Assembly: GCA_963580285.1 (NCBI GenBank)
Contig: OY757013.1
Coordinates: forward strand, 153,749,900-153,813,899
Reading direction: 5' to 3'
Origin: Lucinisca nassula
Lineage: Eukaryota > Mollusca > Bivalvia > Lucinida > Lucinidae
Length of the DNA: 64,000 nucleotides
Shown: positions 10,982 through 22,113 of the stretch, piece by piece
How positions within the stretch are numbered: position 1 is the first letter of the stretch
Layout of the letters: every line of letters starts with the position of its first letter
Notes under the pieces: generated by a model
Database searches by the model: none
What the model saw: the letters and a program-made list of their open reading frames with translations, nothing else
What the model was told of the DNA's origin: nothing
Program-made: the position numbers and the translations under genes

Positions 10982-11366
10982 ATTAGGGGATAACTGTATT
11001 CAAAATTGTCATTTGGGGAGGTAAATCGGCGGTTTTACGGTCGGAAATTTCGTTTTACGGCGACGCGTCAGCGGAGCCGTAAAACGCAATTTCCGACCGT
11101 AAAACCGACGATTTACCTCACCAAATGACAATTTTGAAATACAGTTATCCCCATTCTAATGCACTTATTCGGTTGTTTTGTTAAAAACTGTACTATTGTG
11201 CACAAAACGGCAAACGCTGTGAGCTGCATAAAACCAAATCCCAGCCAATGAAAAGCGACGTTACTTGATGACGTCGGTTTCCGACAGTATATCGCAGAAT
11301 ATACTGTCGCAAATTTTTGACGTTATCCAATCAGACGTTGCGTTACATACGCAAGTGCATTAGAAT
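10982..11366. mobile_element. Composite foldback element (about 385 bp)
   Basis: The left part (10982-11160) is a long palindrome with arms of about 80 bases around gacgcgtcagcgga. The right part (about 11152-11366) is bounded by attctaatgcactt and its inverse aagtgcattagaat, and holds a hairpin acagtatatcgcagaatatactgt. A second copy at 61208-61594 is a clean insertion into a duplicated segment, which shows the whole unit moves together. Confidence 0.8.
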
Positions 11367-11459
11367 GTCGTTTAACATGCCACACTGTCTGCTGTCATTT
11401 TGCTTAAATTTGCTTAATTATTGTAAAACACATTGGTTGTTTTGGATTGCAGAATAAAC

Positions 11460-11566
11460 TAAATACATGGATAGTGTCTTTAATAATTAAATATAATCGG
11501 TTCGCCACGACAATTTTATGGCTCACCGATTATATTTTATTATTAAAGACACTAACCATGTATTTA
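11460..11566. repeat. Inverted repeat, arms about 43 bp
   Basis: taaatacatggatagtgtct...taatcggt pairs with accgattata...agacactaaccatgtattta around a spacer of about 19 bases (ttcgccacgacaattttatg). Non-coding foldback. Confidence 0.75.
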
Positions 11567-11601
11567 CTATTTCTTTTCGCACATACCTCGTACGATAACT
11601 C

Positions 11602-11950
11602 CATTACGAAAACACGCCTATTGAAATATAATAAAATTCCTCTATTAAGACAACCTTTGGGACTGTTCGAACAGTCCCAAAGGTGATCTCTGACGATAGG
11701 ACACGTATGCGGAAAACACAAAGTAAGAAAAACCGAAGCCTACTAAATTAGCTTTCAAAAACAGATTTAGTCTTACATTTAGGTGGTCTTAACAGCGGAA
11801 TGTTACTGTATATAGAAAATTTGAATATAAAACCCCTGAAAATTCAGCTAGAAAGTTCTGATAGTTTTCATTTTTCTGCTTGTCTCGTTAGAACCGGCGG
11901 TAAGACTCGTTAGAACCGGCGGTAAGAATTATATTGACATGTTTTCGTTA
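11602..11950. mobile_element. Degenerate, enlarged MITE family A copy
   Basis: The left end carries an exact terminal repeat (cattacgaaaacacgcctat). The right end is decayed (ttatattgacatgttttcgtta). Half of the core hairpin occurs twice in tandem (ctcgttagaaccggcggtaag at 11884 and 11909). A short separate palindrome, cctttgggactg-ttcgaa-cagtcccaaagg, lies at 11652-11681. Confidence 0.55.
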
Positions 11951-12389
11951 AACAACCAACCCGCTCTCTCTTTCTCAGACCGACAATGCATCAAACTAAA
12001 TTCCCTCCAAACTGGAAGAAAAACGACTCCAAAATGATCTATATAGTGTTGAAAGGAAGGTTATGGCTTAAATCAAACAAACATCGTGACAACAAAGCAC
12101 TTTTTCTCTTGTCATGGTTCATCTAGCAAGTCATTTTAATGTCTCTGCCATTCCGTTATATCGTTTTATCAAAAATAACGCCCTAAATACACGTCACAGA
12201 AACATAGCATTCCCTTGCAAAAGCCGGAAATGAATTTGCTTCTCAAACACAGTTTAAGACACGAAAACGGAGTGCATACGTCAGCCGCGCTAGTTTTCAC
12301 TTGACTCGTTGTAACGTCTGGTTCCAGTGCTCGAACACTTGCCACTGCAATTAGAAAACATAAAAGCACTGTGAGAAGAAAAACGGGTC
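11951..12389. other. Non-coding, no gene seen
   Basis: No recognisable coding or repeat structure by eye. Confidence 0.3.
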
Positions 12390-12470
12390 CCTGCTGTTCA
12401 AAGCGTCGTTAGCTTAACGAGCTCTTTAGTGGTCAAATTATTAACTGCTCTAACAAGTACAATATCTTGA
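12390..12470 (-). repeat. Fragment of foldback element C
   Basis: gttcaaagcgtcgttagctt...acgagctctttagtggtcaaatta...ctctaacaagtacaatatc matches one arm of the complete element at 55003-55246. Confidence 0.6.
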
Positions 12471-12925
12471 ATGCTAGTGGTTTTTGTTGCAAAAAAAAGC
12501 AATCAAAGATGGCAAATCCCCCTAACAAAAGCAAATATGGCCTTCAGAAGATTATTCACACAAAAAAGTGCACCAGAGTTAAAATACACTAGTAAGCCAG
12601 CAGTATATTGCTGCAACATCTGCAGGATTTTGTATATGTAATTGTAATGGGGACTATCTTCACGTAATGTTACTAAGGCCATCACAAGATTATATTGCCA
12701 GGGGAGATAAATTAAAGACCAATGTTTCGATTGCATAACACCCTGAAGAATTCAGTTTCGAGATAAGATACACTGTGGTATTCCTGTGATACAGGTAGCG
12801 GACCAAGAGAGGCAATTCACATCTATTTATTTACTTGTTTGATACCTATGTCCTGATATTGATATTAATGGAAGAAACATCCGCACTATCATTTTATTTT
12901 ATTTTTTTTAATTTTGGGTCACTTT
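12471..12925. other. Non-coding, no gene seen
   Basis: AT-rich, with no recognisable feature. Confidence 0.3.
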
Positions 12926-13285
12926 TTTATTATAATCATTACAAAAACATTCCTATTGGCATATCTTGGTTACGACCAAAATTTATACAAATCCTGATAT
13001 CGTTAATATTTTGGCTCAGAACATATCTTGTGGGTACTTGCTAGAACCGCCTCGGTGGGTCACTTCTAACGAGAACCCACACTTTATATTCCAAACATAT
13101 ATTGTGGGTACCCAGAATATTTGAGTGTAAAATGAAAAAATAATGGATACCCCTCTAAACCCCAGTTTAAATGTACAATGTTTTACATGGTGAGAACTCG
13201 TTAGAACCGCCTGTGAGAGGGTTCTAACGAGAACCCACAGTATATGATTTTGAGTAGAAATAAGAAAAACCTCAAACGAACAAAC
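12926..13285. mobile_element. Two degenerate core-hairpin MITEs in tandem
   Basis: A decayed left terminus (cattacaaaaacattcctat) is followed by two successive decayed core hairpins, at 13037-13075 (tagaaccgcctcggtgggtcacttctaacgag) and 13199-13230. Each has the outer ggtactc and aacccaca arms. aacccctctaaaccccagttt lies between them. Confidence 0.6.
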
Positions 13286-13815
13286 AATATGTTCGATTAA
13301 TCAATTCAGTTAGTTTACTTCTTTTCACATTTGAGTTAATGAAACTACGACGTTTTCCTTTAATTTAAAAAAAAAATGGGCCCCGTCAAGCGATTTTGGT
13401 ACTTATCTTCTATGCGAGCAGCGAAGGTTCAAGCGAGCCTGCGCATCCGCACAGTCTCGCCAGAACCTTCGCTGCTCGCTCATACAAGCAGTGAATCAAG
13501 AGGAACTTTCAGACAGAAAGCCATATCCCTGGCCCCTCTGAATGGCTGGGCATGCGCAGTTAAAATTTGTCATGACGGAATGCTCGAAGACACAAATTCG
13601 CTTGGCGGGGCTCAAATAAAAATAAAAAGAAGTAATTTAAAACAATATTTTACTGGAAACAATCTCAGTAAAAATATACCATCACACAAGTTCCCCTTAT
13701 AGAGCCCCCTTTTAAACATATCTCTCAGATAGTCTCTGCTCATAATCACCTAATAATCACTTAGATACGATAAGCCTTTGATGTGCTCTATGGTCCGAAG
13801 GACATGATTATTGGA
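13286..13815. other. Non-coding, short inverted repeat inside
   Basis: At 13411-13485, gcgagcagcgaaggttc pairs with gaaccttcgctgctcgc around a spacer holding cctgcgcatccgcacagtc. It is related to the palindromic repeat near 54.0 kb. The open frame at 13376-13702 shows no domain. Confidence 0.45.
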
Positions 13816-14623
13816 GACTATTAAACAGGCCATCCCTTTTATATAGAGAAAAATGTGTCTTTAAAACCAGGGCACTCAGAATTGTGGTTCATTTGCATGG
13901 CCTGCTTGCTTAACGTTATGTACATATCAATATGTCTCAAAGGGTATTGGAGATATGGTGATCACAAGGTGGTCATAGTGTTATATTGGAAGGGGGTATT
14001 ACTCAAATACCGCAGACTTGTGGTTCTTGCGCTTAACTTGCCTTCTTTACCTTGTATACTATTGTGCCAAGTTCTCAATATATCTCAAAGGGTATTGGAG
14101 TTATGGTCATTGTCAGCTAAATAACTAAAAAATAACTAAAAAACTAGGGCACCAAGAGTTGTAATTCTTGCGCATGACACGCCTGCTTAACCTCATGTAC
14201 ATCTGTACCAAGTACCATCAATATGTCTCATAGGCGATCACAATATGGTCATAGTGTTATTTTGGAAGGGGAGATAACTCTTATACCAAAGCACCCTGAG
14301 TTTTGGTATTTAAGCATGACATGTCGTCTCAACCTTGTATACAAGTGTGTCATTAATATATCTCAAAGGGAATTGGAGTTATGGCCATCACATGTTTATA
14401 TTGTCAGGGGAGATAACTCAAAAGCCAGGGCACCCAGGGACATGGCACATGGCACGCCTGCGTAACCTCATATACAACTGTACCATGTTTCATCAATATA
14501 TCTTAAAGACTATTGGAGATATGGCCATCACAATGTAGTAATTCTATTTTATTGGAAGGGGAGATAACTCAAACACCATGGCACCCTGGGTTGTGGTTCG
14601 TGTGCATGACACGCCGTCTCAGC

Positions 14624-14989
14624 TGGTGTTGTGCCGTGTGGCGGCCGTAAAACGTCTCCCCGTACATCAACCATAGTGCAGTTTATATTTTTCTTTTGGT
14701 CCTTTGAGATCAGCGTGAATATTCTGAGAAATCAGAAATAAATTATTGGTTTAGATTCATATTCTAGACAGGTTTTTAATTATTTTGACCCCATTTTGAT
14801 TTATATCAGTCTTTGAATCGACTGCCTATTCGAAATTCGCAAAATTGCAGTATGTTTCCTCTGGCTTTCTTTGCCGGATCATTACAGGGTCACTGATGAG
14901 GCTTTATTAGCCGAAACTACGTAGTATGACCCATCTTCTTTCTTATGAATGTTTTCATTGCTCTTAAAGGAACTCATTTTTGATTTTTA
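14624..14989 (+). mobile_element. Hammerhead-bearing short element, copy 1
   Basis: The element interrupts one array unit: gccgtctcagc precedes it and ttgtgaacaattgtaccag follows it, which join in other units. It contains tgtggcggccgtaaaacgtc, ctccccgtacatcaa and ttttggtcctttgagatca, all shared with the minus-strand copy at 47040-47282, followed by a hammerhead motif. No ORF. Likely a non-autonomous retroelement of the retrozyme or Penelope-associated kind; class is inferred. Confidence 0.7.
14887..14932 (+). ncRNA. Hammerhead self-cleaving ribozyme, intact core
   Basis: All hammerhead parts are present in order. Stem I: GGGTCA 14887-14892 pairs with TGACCC 14927-14932. Core CTGATGA lies at 14893-14899. 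Stem II: GGC / GCC with loop TTTATTA, 14900-14912. Core GAA is at 14913-14915. Stem III: ACTAC / GTAGT, 14916-14925, with essentially no loop. The cleavage-site base (position 17) is A14926, giving the GUA triplet allowed by the NUH rule. Minimal stem III and an open stem I fit the type I hammerheads described in Penelope-like elements and retrozymes, many of which cleave best as dimers. Activity is inferred from sequence. Confidence 0.88.
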
Positions 14990-15250
14990 TTGTGAACAAT
15001 TGTACCAGTTTCCACCAATATATCCCAAAAAGTATTGGAGTTGTGGTCATCATAGGGTAGTCATTCTATTTTATTGGTAGGAGAGGTAACTAAAATTATG
15101 GAACCCAGAGTTGTGGTTCTTGAGCATGACACACCGTCTCAGCCTTGTGAACAATTGCGCCGGGGGCCATCAATATGTCTCAAAGGGTATTGCAGTTATT
15201 GCCATCACAAGGTAGTCATTCTATTTTATTGGAAGGGGAGATAACTAACA

Positions 15251-15931
15251 AGAAATATCTTTAAAAAAGATAAACGACGTAAGGGATACTGGAATATGAA
15301 TATTGAAACTATGTTGTGGTTCAATATGAAAAGAAGAACTGTTTTGAAATATAAACTTTATTACGAATGCAAAAACAGTTTAAAAGTATTTGAAAAGCCC
15401 GTGCCAAATTGGGCACCTTTTTGTTATAGAGTACAAAGTGTAACACTGTGCAGCCGAATCTATTTCTTCAGGCCCGCCCAAAAGAATTGCTTTAACAATA
15501 TTTGAAGACCTATTATTGAAGAAACATTCCTGTGCAACCCTCATAGAGAAGATTTTGAAAGATTTGGTTGCTATAGAAACTAATGGAACATAAGCACAAG
15601 CATGCTGATTCTGGTATGCGTCATGATCCTTTTTTGTTCTAAGTTTCAACTTTGAAGGCCTTATAGTTCCTGAGAAAATTCTGACCCAAATTTTGAATGT
15701 ATAAAATTTTTAGAAAAAGAAAAATAACATGGAAAAGAACAGATAAGCAGCAGCAGCAGTCTGATTCTGGTATACACAAGATATTGAACCACCTCATATT
15801 TGTACCAAACTTCAACATTGTTACGCCCTGCGGCAACCCCTCGGTACGAAGAACAGTTGTCAGTTTCTGGCGAAAAAATGTGCACTGTTCTGGTTATCCG
15901 CTTTCGTAAAAGCCGTCCCCACCCCCATTCT
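15251..15931. other. Non-coding, weak direct repeats
   Basis: Two related blocks contain tgattctggtat(g/a)c near 15608 and 15762 with similar following sequence. Open frames on both strands overlap and show no domain. Confidence 0.35.
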
Positions 15932-15982
15932 ATTTTCGGCGGTAGAATAGTCAATGCATTTGTATAGGCGTATTTTCGTAAT
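15932..15982. mobile_element. MITE family A right-end fragment
   Basis: Ends tttgtataggcgtattttcg taatg, the right terminal repeat of family A, preceded by ttttcggcggtagaa as in the full copies. The left part is missing or unrecognisable. Confidence 0.7.
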
Positions 15983-16822
15983 GTGAAACATTAGAAGTAA
16001 CATTTGAGTTTAAGCTGTGTCATCTAGAGACAAGTGACATGATGGGTATGTATACTGAGCCGCAAAAGAAAGGAAACGCTTTAATAAAAATGTGTTCATG
16101 TAAACAAGTTGACTGAAAAATAATACTTTTGCTTACGTTTCATATGTTTCCAACCTTAAAGTGCAGAATCATATGTAGACTATCCGTAAAATTAACACAC
16201 CGTTAGGCAAATATTTTTTTTAATGATTCATAGAACACGTATGAATGAGCCAAGATCAACATAACGGTGCGATCCAAATGCTTCTACGTAGGACGTCTCG
16301 GCCTGCCATCGCCGGGAACTTGCAAGTGTGAAAATCGGCGATAACTCGTTTGTACCAGCGTCTACGTCAGGTCGGAACGACAAATGACAGGCCCAGAAGT
16401 GGACGCCCGCGCGTCAGGACATGTCAACACATGTCGATATGCATGTAGCCCATCTTTGTTACTGATTGTGTATAGCCGCCAAACGGCTTAGTTCACGCTA
16501 GGAACACACAACATTCGAACAAGTCCAGGTAATCGTACTCGAAATTTTGGTTTACGTCTGTGCCTAGCGTCTTGTTTACGTCCTTTCCGTACGTTTGTAT
16601 GGCATACCATTCACGACAACGTCCAGTTAGAATGACATGCATGCATGGCACACGGCTGAGGCCAAACATGTTTCCCCTTCAAAGGAGCATGTTCGTGACA
16701 CTTGCTTAGTTGTACTTGATTGGCGGTGTGTTAATGGTTTGGACTGGTGGTTTTGCGGACCTCTACTTTCCCGATTTTTTTTATTTTGTTTGATTTGAGG
16801 TTTAACGTTGAAATGACTTCTC
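15983..16822. other. Non-coding, no gene seen
   Basis: No recognisable coding or repeat content, apart from a poly-A/T-rich stretch near 16780. Confidence 0.3.
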
Positions 16823-17060
16823 AAAGTAGAAGTAAAACAAAGATTAGGAATCGATACAATTAACTTACTCCACCCATCAAAGACACCAAAGGGAAAGAAA
16901 CACAAACATTAAGCGACCAGACCATAATGGAAACCTAAACAAAGGAAGGCCATAAGGACAGTTACTTTCCCACAAAATGGCCATATGGCCATCCAAAATA
17001 AAAAGACACAAGTGATACACACAGTAAGTAACAAACAACAACATAAATAAATCACCACAG
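16823..17060 (-). repeat. Family R repeat, inverted
   Basis: Reverse complement of the 3' part of family R: aggaatcgatacaatta, caaagacaccaaagggaaaga, agttactttcccacaaaatg and gccatatggccatcca. Directly joined to an S1 SINE fragment on its right. Confidence 0.65.
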
Positions 17061-17065
17061 AAGAA

Positions 17066-17255
17066 CCTGCCGCCCAGTGAAACCAAAAGGCTTATATGCA
17101 TTAGATGGCTTACTCACGCCACTTTAGCTGGGCAGGCTTAGTCCTTCAAAGCGGTTTACCAGTACTCATGAATGGTCAGTTTCAACTCTGCGTGGAAGCA
17201 CCATGTAGCCAAATCTATTTCTCCAAGCCCCGATGGTCGGGGAGAGCTTTCCTGA
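17066..17255 (-). mobile_element. SINE family S1 fragment
   Basis: Contains cctgccgcccagtgaaacca, gggcaggcttagtccttcaa, gcggtttaccagtactcatg and tcaactctgcgtggaagca. The A-rich 3' part is missing. Confidence 0.6.
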
Positions 17256-17487
17256 TTCTTTCCCAGGTATAAATGCTACAGTAAACCGGATAAACAATGA
17301 AAACTTTGTTACCTCAGTAATAAATGTGTAAAGAATGTGCCATAACAGCACAATCTTGATTTCGAACAGTAATTTAGTAGAGTCTGCTTTTTGTACATTT
17401 TAGATTGATACCTGGTGGAGTAGAAATGCGCCTCAGAAAGCCAAGCATGCACTCAACGTTGAAACAACGTGTCTGCAGATAAGCTTT

Positions 17488-18560
17488 TTAGCTCACCAGA
17501 GCCGAAGGCTCCGGGGGAGCTTATAGGATAGGCAGTTGTCCGTCGTTATTGTCGTCGCCATCGTCCGTCAACATTTTCTAACGACATCTGTGAAGCCACA
17601 GGGATAGGGGATTGAAAGTGTTTTTTTTGTTTTTTTTTATATTCGGTTCCTTAGTTTGGCTGCTATGGCAACGTAGAATTTCCATAGACTTATAATGGGG
17701 AAATGGAAAAAATCGCCTTGACTGCCAAGCCTTTGCAGATATTTTGACAAAAGTTACATGGAAATATTCCATAAGCAATCTTCATCTCCCATATGATTTT
17801 ATGCCTACTACTTATTTTGATTGGTTGTCATGGAAACCAAAATATAAAAAAATAAAATAAATTAATAAATAAACAAAAATGGAAAATACAAACTCAAATA
17901 TTCATCTCCTTAGAAACATATGCTCTATGAGACCGAGACTTTATGGAAATATTCACCTCGACAGGTTTTGTGTTCTTTTTTTTTATGAAATTCAGTTCTT
18001 TAGTTTGGTTGCTATGGCAACTTAGAGTTTCCATAGACTTATAATGGGGACAATTGAAAAATAACATTTGCAGATATTTTGACAAAACCTTCATAGAAAT
18101 ATTCTTTTTGCAATCTTCTATCTGCCATATGATTTTAGGCCAACTGCTAACTGTAATTGGTTGTCATGGGAACCAAAATGCCCCCAAAATTAAAAAAAAA
18201 ACTTTATGGAAATATTCACCATATTTGCCTTTACAACTTTACAAGTTTTATATTTTTTATGAAATTCCGCCCTTTGGTTTGGTTGCTATGGCAACTTAAG
18301 AGTTTCTACAGACTTGTAACAGGGAAAATTGAAAAAAAAATGCATTTACTGCCAAGCTTTAGACATAGGCATAGACATAGAAATTTTATTTAACGTCGAA
18401 TAGTGTTAACAATATATCATAAGCCCAGTAGGGCTTTTACTTCGACAAAAATAGCTTTAGCAGATATTCTGGCAAAACGTTCATAGAAATTTTCTACAAG
18501 CAATCTTCTATCTGCCATATGATTTTAGGCCTATTGGTTGCTGTCAATTGACGTCTGTTG
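17488..18560. repeat. Tandem array with hairpin start (pearl/Helitron-like)
   Basis: Begins with a short hairpin (tagctcaccagagccgaaggct...gggagctt). Three or four diverged units follow with ggttgctatggcaact(t), tttccatagacttataa, tttgcagatattttgacaaa and ttctatctgccatatgatttt. Interrupted at 18358-18450 by a LINE tail. Confidence 0.55.
18358..18450 (-). mobile_element. LINE 3'-end fragment
   Basis: The minus strand reads gtcgaagtaaaagccctact gggcttatga... then aaataaaatttctatgtctat, ending in a (TATGTC)-like simple repeat. This is the typical 3' terminus of CR1/L2-like LINEs. Only the tail is present, consistent with a severely 5'-truncated insertion. Confidence 0.6.
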
Positions 18561-18917
18561 TCTTACAAGTGACATCAGACCTCTGAAGCCACTAGGTTGA
18601 TTGGGTCCAATTTTATTTTTGTAGCTTGGGCGCAGGGCTTCGATGATTTATAAAAAATATATAAGTAAGTAAGTAAAGTAAGTAAGTAATTTCTTTATTT
18701 AAAGAGGTGGCTCGTTTGGTACAATTACCAATCTTCCACGAGGCCCTCTAGTTAAAACATAATACATAACATCGACAAACTATAAATGAGTATTTACAAA
18801 TGTGATGAGATTTCTTTACAATTACATAATGTATAGAGAAGTGTGAGAGAAAAAAAAAAAATGGAATGAAATTTATACGTTGATGAAATACGGCGATGAA
18901 GGCATACGTTTCAATAT

Positions 18918-21900
18918 CTAGGTGTTAGTCATCCAGGAAATTAATCTATCTGAGAATGAGACCAGGGTATCACTATTTGTTATCTCATATGGAATACTAT
19001 TCCAAATAATTGGCCCTGAATACGAAATGCTTTCCTTGAATTTGGCTAAATTTAGTTTTGGAACAATGAAGACTTGACTTGAGCTAGATCTGAGCGTCAT
19101 ATTTAAAGGGTTTAATTCTCTTTTCTGGAAAAGCTCACACAAATAGTTCGGAGCTAAATGGTTAACAACTTTAAACATCATTTTTGCCTTGTTCAAGAAT
19201 ATATTTTGCTCAATTGACATAACTTTTAAGCGTGATTAAGCAGATTCATAGTCTACATATTCATATCCTAAGATAAATTTGAAAGCGCGTTTCTGTAATT
19301 TTGTTATATTAGAAATATTATAGTTTGAAGAATTACCCCATATGACATTGCAGTAATTAAAGTGAGGCTGAATATATGCTTTATAATAAAGAAGCCTATA
19401 TTCTGAACTTAAGAAATGACTTATTTTTGACAACAACCAGATATAGGACGACACTTTCTTGCAAACAGCCTTGTAATGGGTACTCCATTGTAAATTTTCA
19501 TCAATATATACGCCAAGTATCTGTAACTCAATATTATCAAAAGTTAGTTTAAATACGCTTTCATCAATATGTAAACGTTTCTGGCGTGTTGTGATAAGCA
19601 TTACTTTTGTTTTTGCAGTGTTAAGTAACATTCCATTTTGTTGACACCAGTCACGTAATGTTATAAGACACTTTTGCAAGTTTAGCCTGGGTTCATTAAT
19701 ATCAGCATGTGCGTCATAAATAGTAGTATCGTCAGCATAAAGGTCTGTAGAGCAAATTTGATTGGAAAGATGCAATGGCAGATCATTTATATAAATAAGA
19801 AATAGTAACGGGCCCAATATGGATCCTTGTGGAACTCCGCATTTGACGTAATCACGTTCTGATATTTTATTATTTACAGAAACTACCTGTGTTCTATCAC
19901 TCAGATAAGATTGCATTAATGAAACAAAATTATTGCTACATTTATAGCATTTAAGTTTCTCTAAAAGTAAGTCATGATCCACTAGGTCGAAAGCTTTTCT
20001 GAAATCTACCATGATAGAACCTACAATTTTGCCTTGGTTTATAGCCTTGAGCCAGTTTTCTGTCATGAGTGTTAATGCACTTTCGGTAGAATGTCCAGAT
20101 CGAAAACCACTTTGTGTTTGATGTATACGGTTAAAATTGTTTAAATATGACATAAGATTCTTCTGTATAAATTTTTCTAGAAGTTTTGATAATGTTGGCA
20201 AGATAGATATGGGACGGTAATTGTTCAGTTCATCTTTTGGGCCACCCTTGTGGAGCGGGGTTACTTTTGCTTGTTTCCATAAAGTGGGAAAACTGTTATT
20301 GTGTAAACATTTTTGGGCTATAAAAGTAATGCTTTTCGAAATAACACCCGAAGAAAGTTTTAATAGTTTGGGTCCAATTCCATCTAAGCCTGTTGCTTTA
20401 GTGATATCAAGCGAAGATAAAAATCTATACATGTATACAAAATTTTCATCTATATCGGGTAAACTAAAAAAATGCGTTTTGCGGAACCTTATAATCAATA
20501 TACTCCCTGAGTGTCCTAAAATCATTTGGCAGCAATGGCTCTTTAAGATCTGAAGCAATATTAATGAAATATTTTTTGAAATGCTCCACTAATTCTTTGT
20601 CATCTGAGACTGTCTCGCCATCGATTCGCACTCCCAAAATACCATTACTTCTATTATTGCTATGTTTACTGGAGGCTCCAAATTCTTTAAAAAATTTTCC
20701 AAATTGATTTCGGATCATCTTTCCCTGTTTCGATTTTTTGTTCATATGTGGATTTTTTAGCTATTTTAATTAAGGTCGATATTCGGTTTCGTAGAGTTTT
20801 ATATTCTTCCATATCCCCATGCTTTTTATGATTATCTCTTTCTTTCATTGCATCCAATATTTCGGAAGTTATCCAGTCTGGTTGAGTTTTATACTTTACC
20901 CTTTGAGTTTTCAGTGGTGCGTGCTTGTTTACAATATTTATGAAAAGTGAATACCAATTATCAAGTATGTCATCAACTTCATGAAAATATCGCAAGTTAT
21001 CCCAATTAATTGACAATAAATCTGTTAAAAACTCATTTTCGTTAAAATGTTTGAATGATCTGTAAGTTATATAGTTATGAGAGTTCTTTTTGCTACTTGA
21101 ACTTACATTCCTATTACAAAAGATAGCGTAATGATCACTAATACCTAATTCAGAAACGCACACATATGATATATTATCTTCATTATTTATATAAATGTGA
21201 TCTATAAGGGTATAGGTTGCATAACTACTTGACTTAACCCTAATGATTCAGTGAGAACTACCCAATCTCTATTTACATCAACATTTAATAGATTTTTATT
21301 AAAATCTCCAAGTAAAATAACCTCTTTTTCCTCCATTAATACTGTTTCAATAAACATTTCAAAACGATCATTCCATTCAATTAATTCATTTAGATTTCTA
21401 TATAGTGTACCACACAGAAATAGTTTACCCTTATTAGGCGTAATTTCAAGCCATATGCATGCAATATCATTGGTCTCAAGGTCATCCCTTCGCTTCGACA
21501 TTATATGATCTTTAACATAGACAAGTATGCCTTCACCACCGTTGTTGTTATTATCTTTTCGATAAGGTGACTGAAAACCATTAATATGAAAACAATTTGT
21601 CGGTTTATGGCTCTTAAGCTTAGTTTCGCACAAACCAAATATAAGTATATTCTCATTTCTCTCTGCAGTCAACATCAATTCAATTTCAGAAAATTTTGTC
21701 ATATCCCTCGAACATAAACCCTGAACATTAAGAAACCCTATATTCATACCCTTATTTTTGAGATTTAAATTCAAAACGGACTCATTTTTATGGTTTTCTG
21801 ATTGTCTCTCTGTATCTAAAGCTGATTCGTATTGCCTCTCTATATCTATAGATGAATCAAGCTGTTTTGAATGAACTGAGCTGCATGTGCATGCTGTGTC

Positions 21901-22083
21901 ATTTGCAGAACACTTAGATAACACCCCAAAATTTCCTACAACATATGCAGATTGAATGCTTTTTCCATCATACTTTGAACACTGACAGTCGAAAAATAAA
22001 GAATTACAGTCACTGCAAACAGAATTTAAAACACTAAAATAATTTTCATTCACTGTACCATTATTTTGATCAATTACAGGCAT
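18918..22083 (-). pseudogene. LINE a ORF2: endonuclease-reverse transcriptase, broken
   Basis: Starts 30 bp after the ORF1 stop. The endonuclease begins about residue 114 (MNIGFLNVQGLCSRD), with FGLCETKLK (catalytic Glu) and LLGDFN. A frameshift at about 21205 shifts into TLIDHIYINN and ELGISDHYAIF (catalytic Asp-His). Further frame changes fall around 20700 and 20500. The RT frame (20558-19236) has NNYRPISILPTLSKLLE, QSGFRSGHST, MVDFRKAFDLVDH, GVPQGSILGPLLFLIYIND and LYADDTTIY. A nonsense codon at 19236-19238 cuts off the C-terminal part, which continues in the same frame (19220-18918, IFLNKAKMMFKVVNHLAPNYL). At least three frameshifts and one stop mean it cannot make an active protein. Confidence 0.9.
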
Positions 22084-22113
22084 TTGAAAATTGGTGGCAC
22101 TAATGCCGAGTCC

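Larger units (their letters stand above)
13816..15250. repeat. Tandem array, unit about 135-165 bp
   Basis: Repeated blocks are atctcaaagggtattggag(t/a)ta, tggtcatcacaaggtagtca, ttattggaaggggagataact, gcacccagagttgtggttct and gcatgacacgccgtctcagc. About seven diverged units are seen. The array is interrupted by the ribozyme-bearing insertion at 14624-14989. The organisation is pearl-like; no terminal structure was found. Confidence 0.7.

Noticed and set aside
15296..15954. Several open frames of 65-97 codons.
   Set aside because: No recognisable domain; the region contains repeat fragments including a MITE end.
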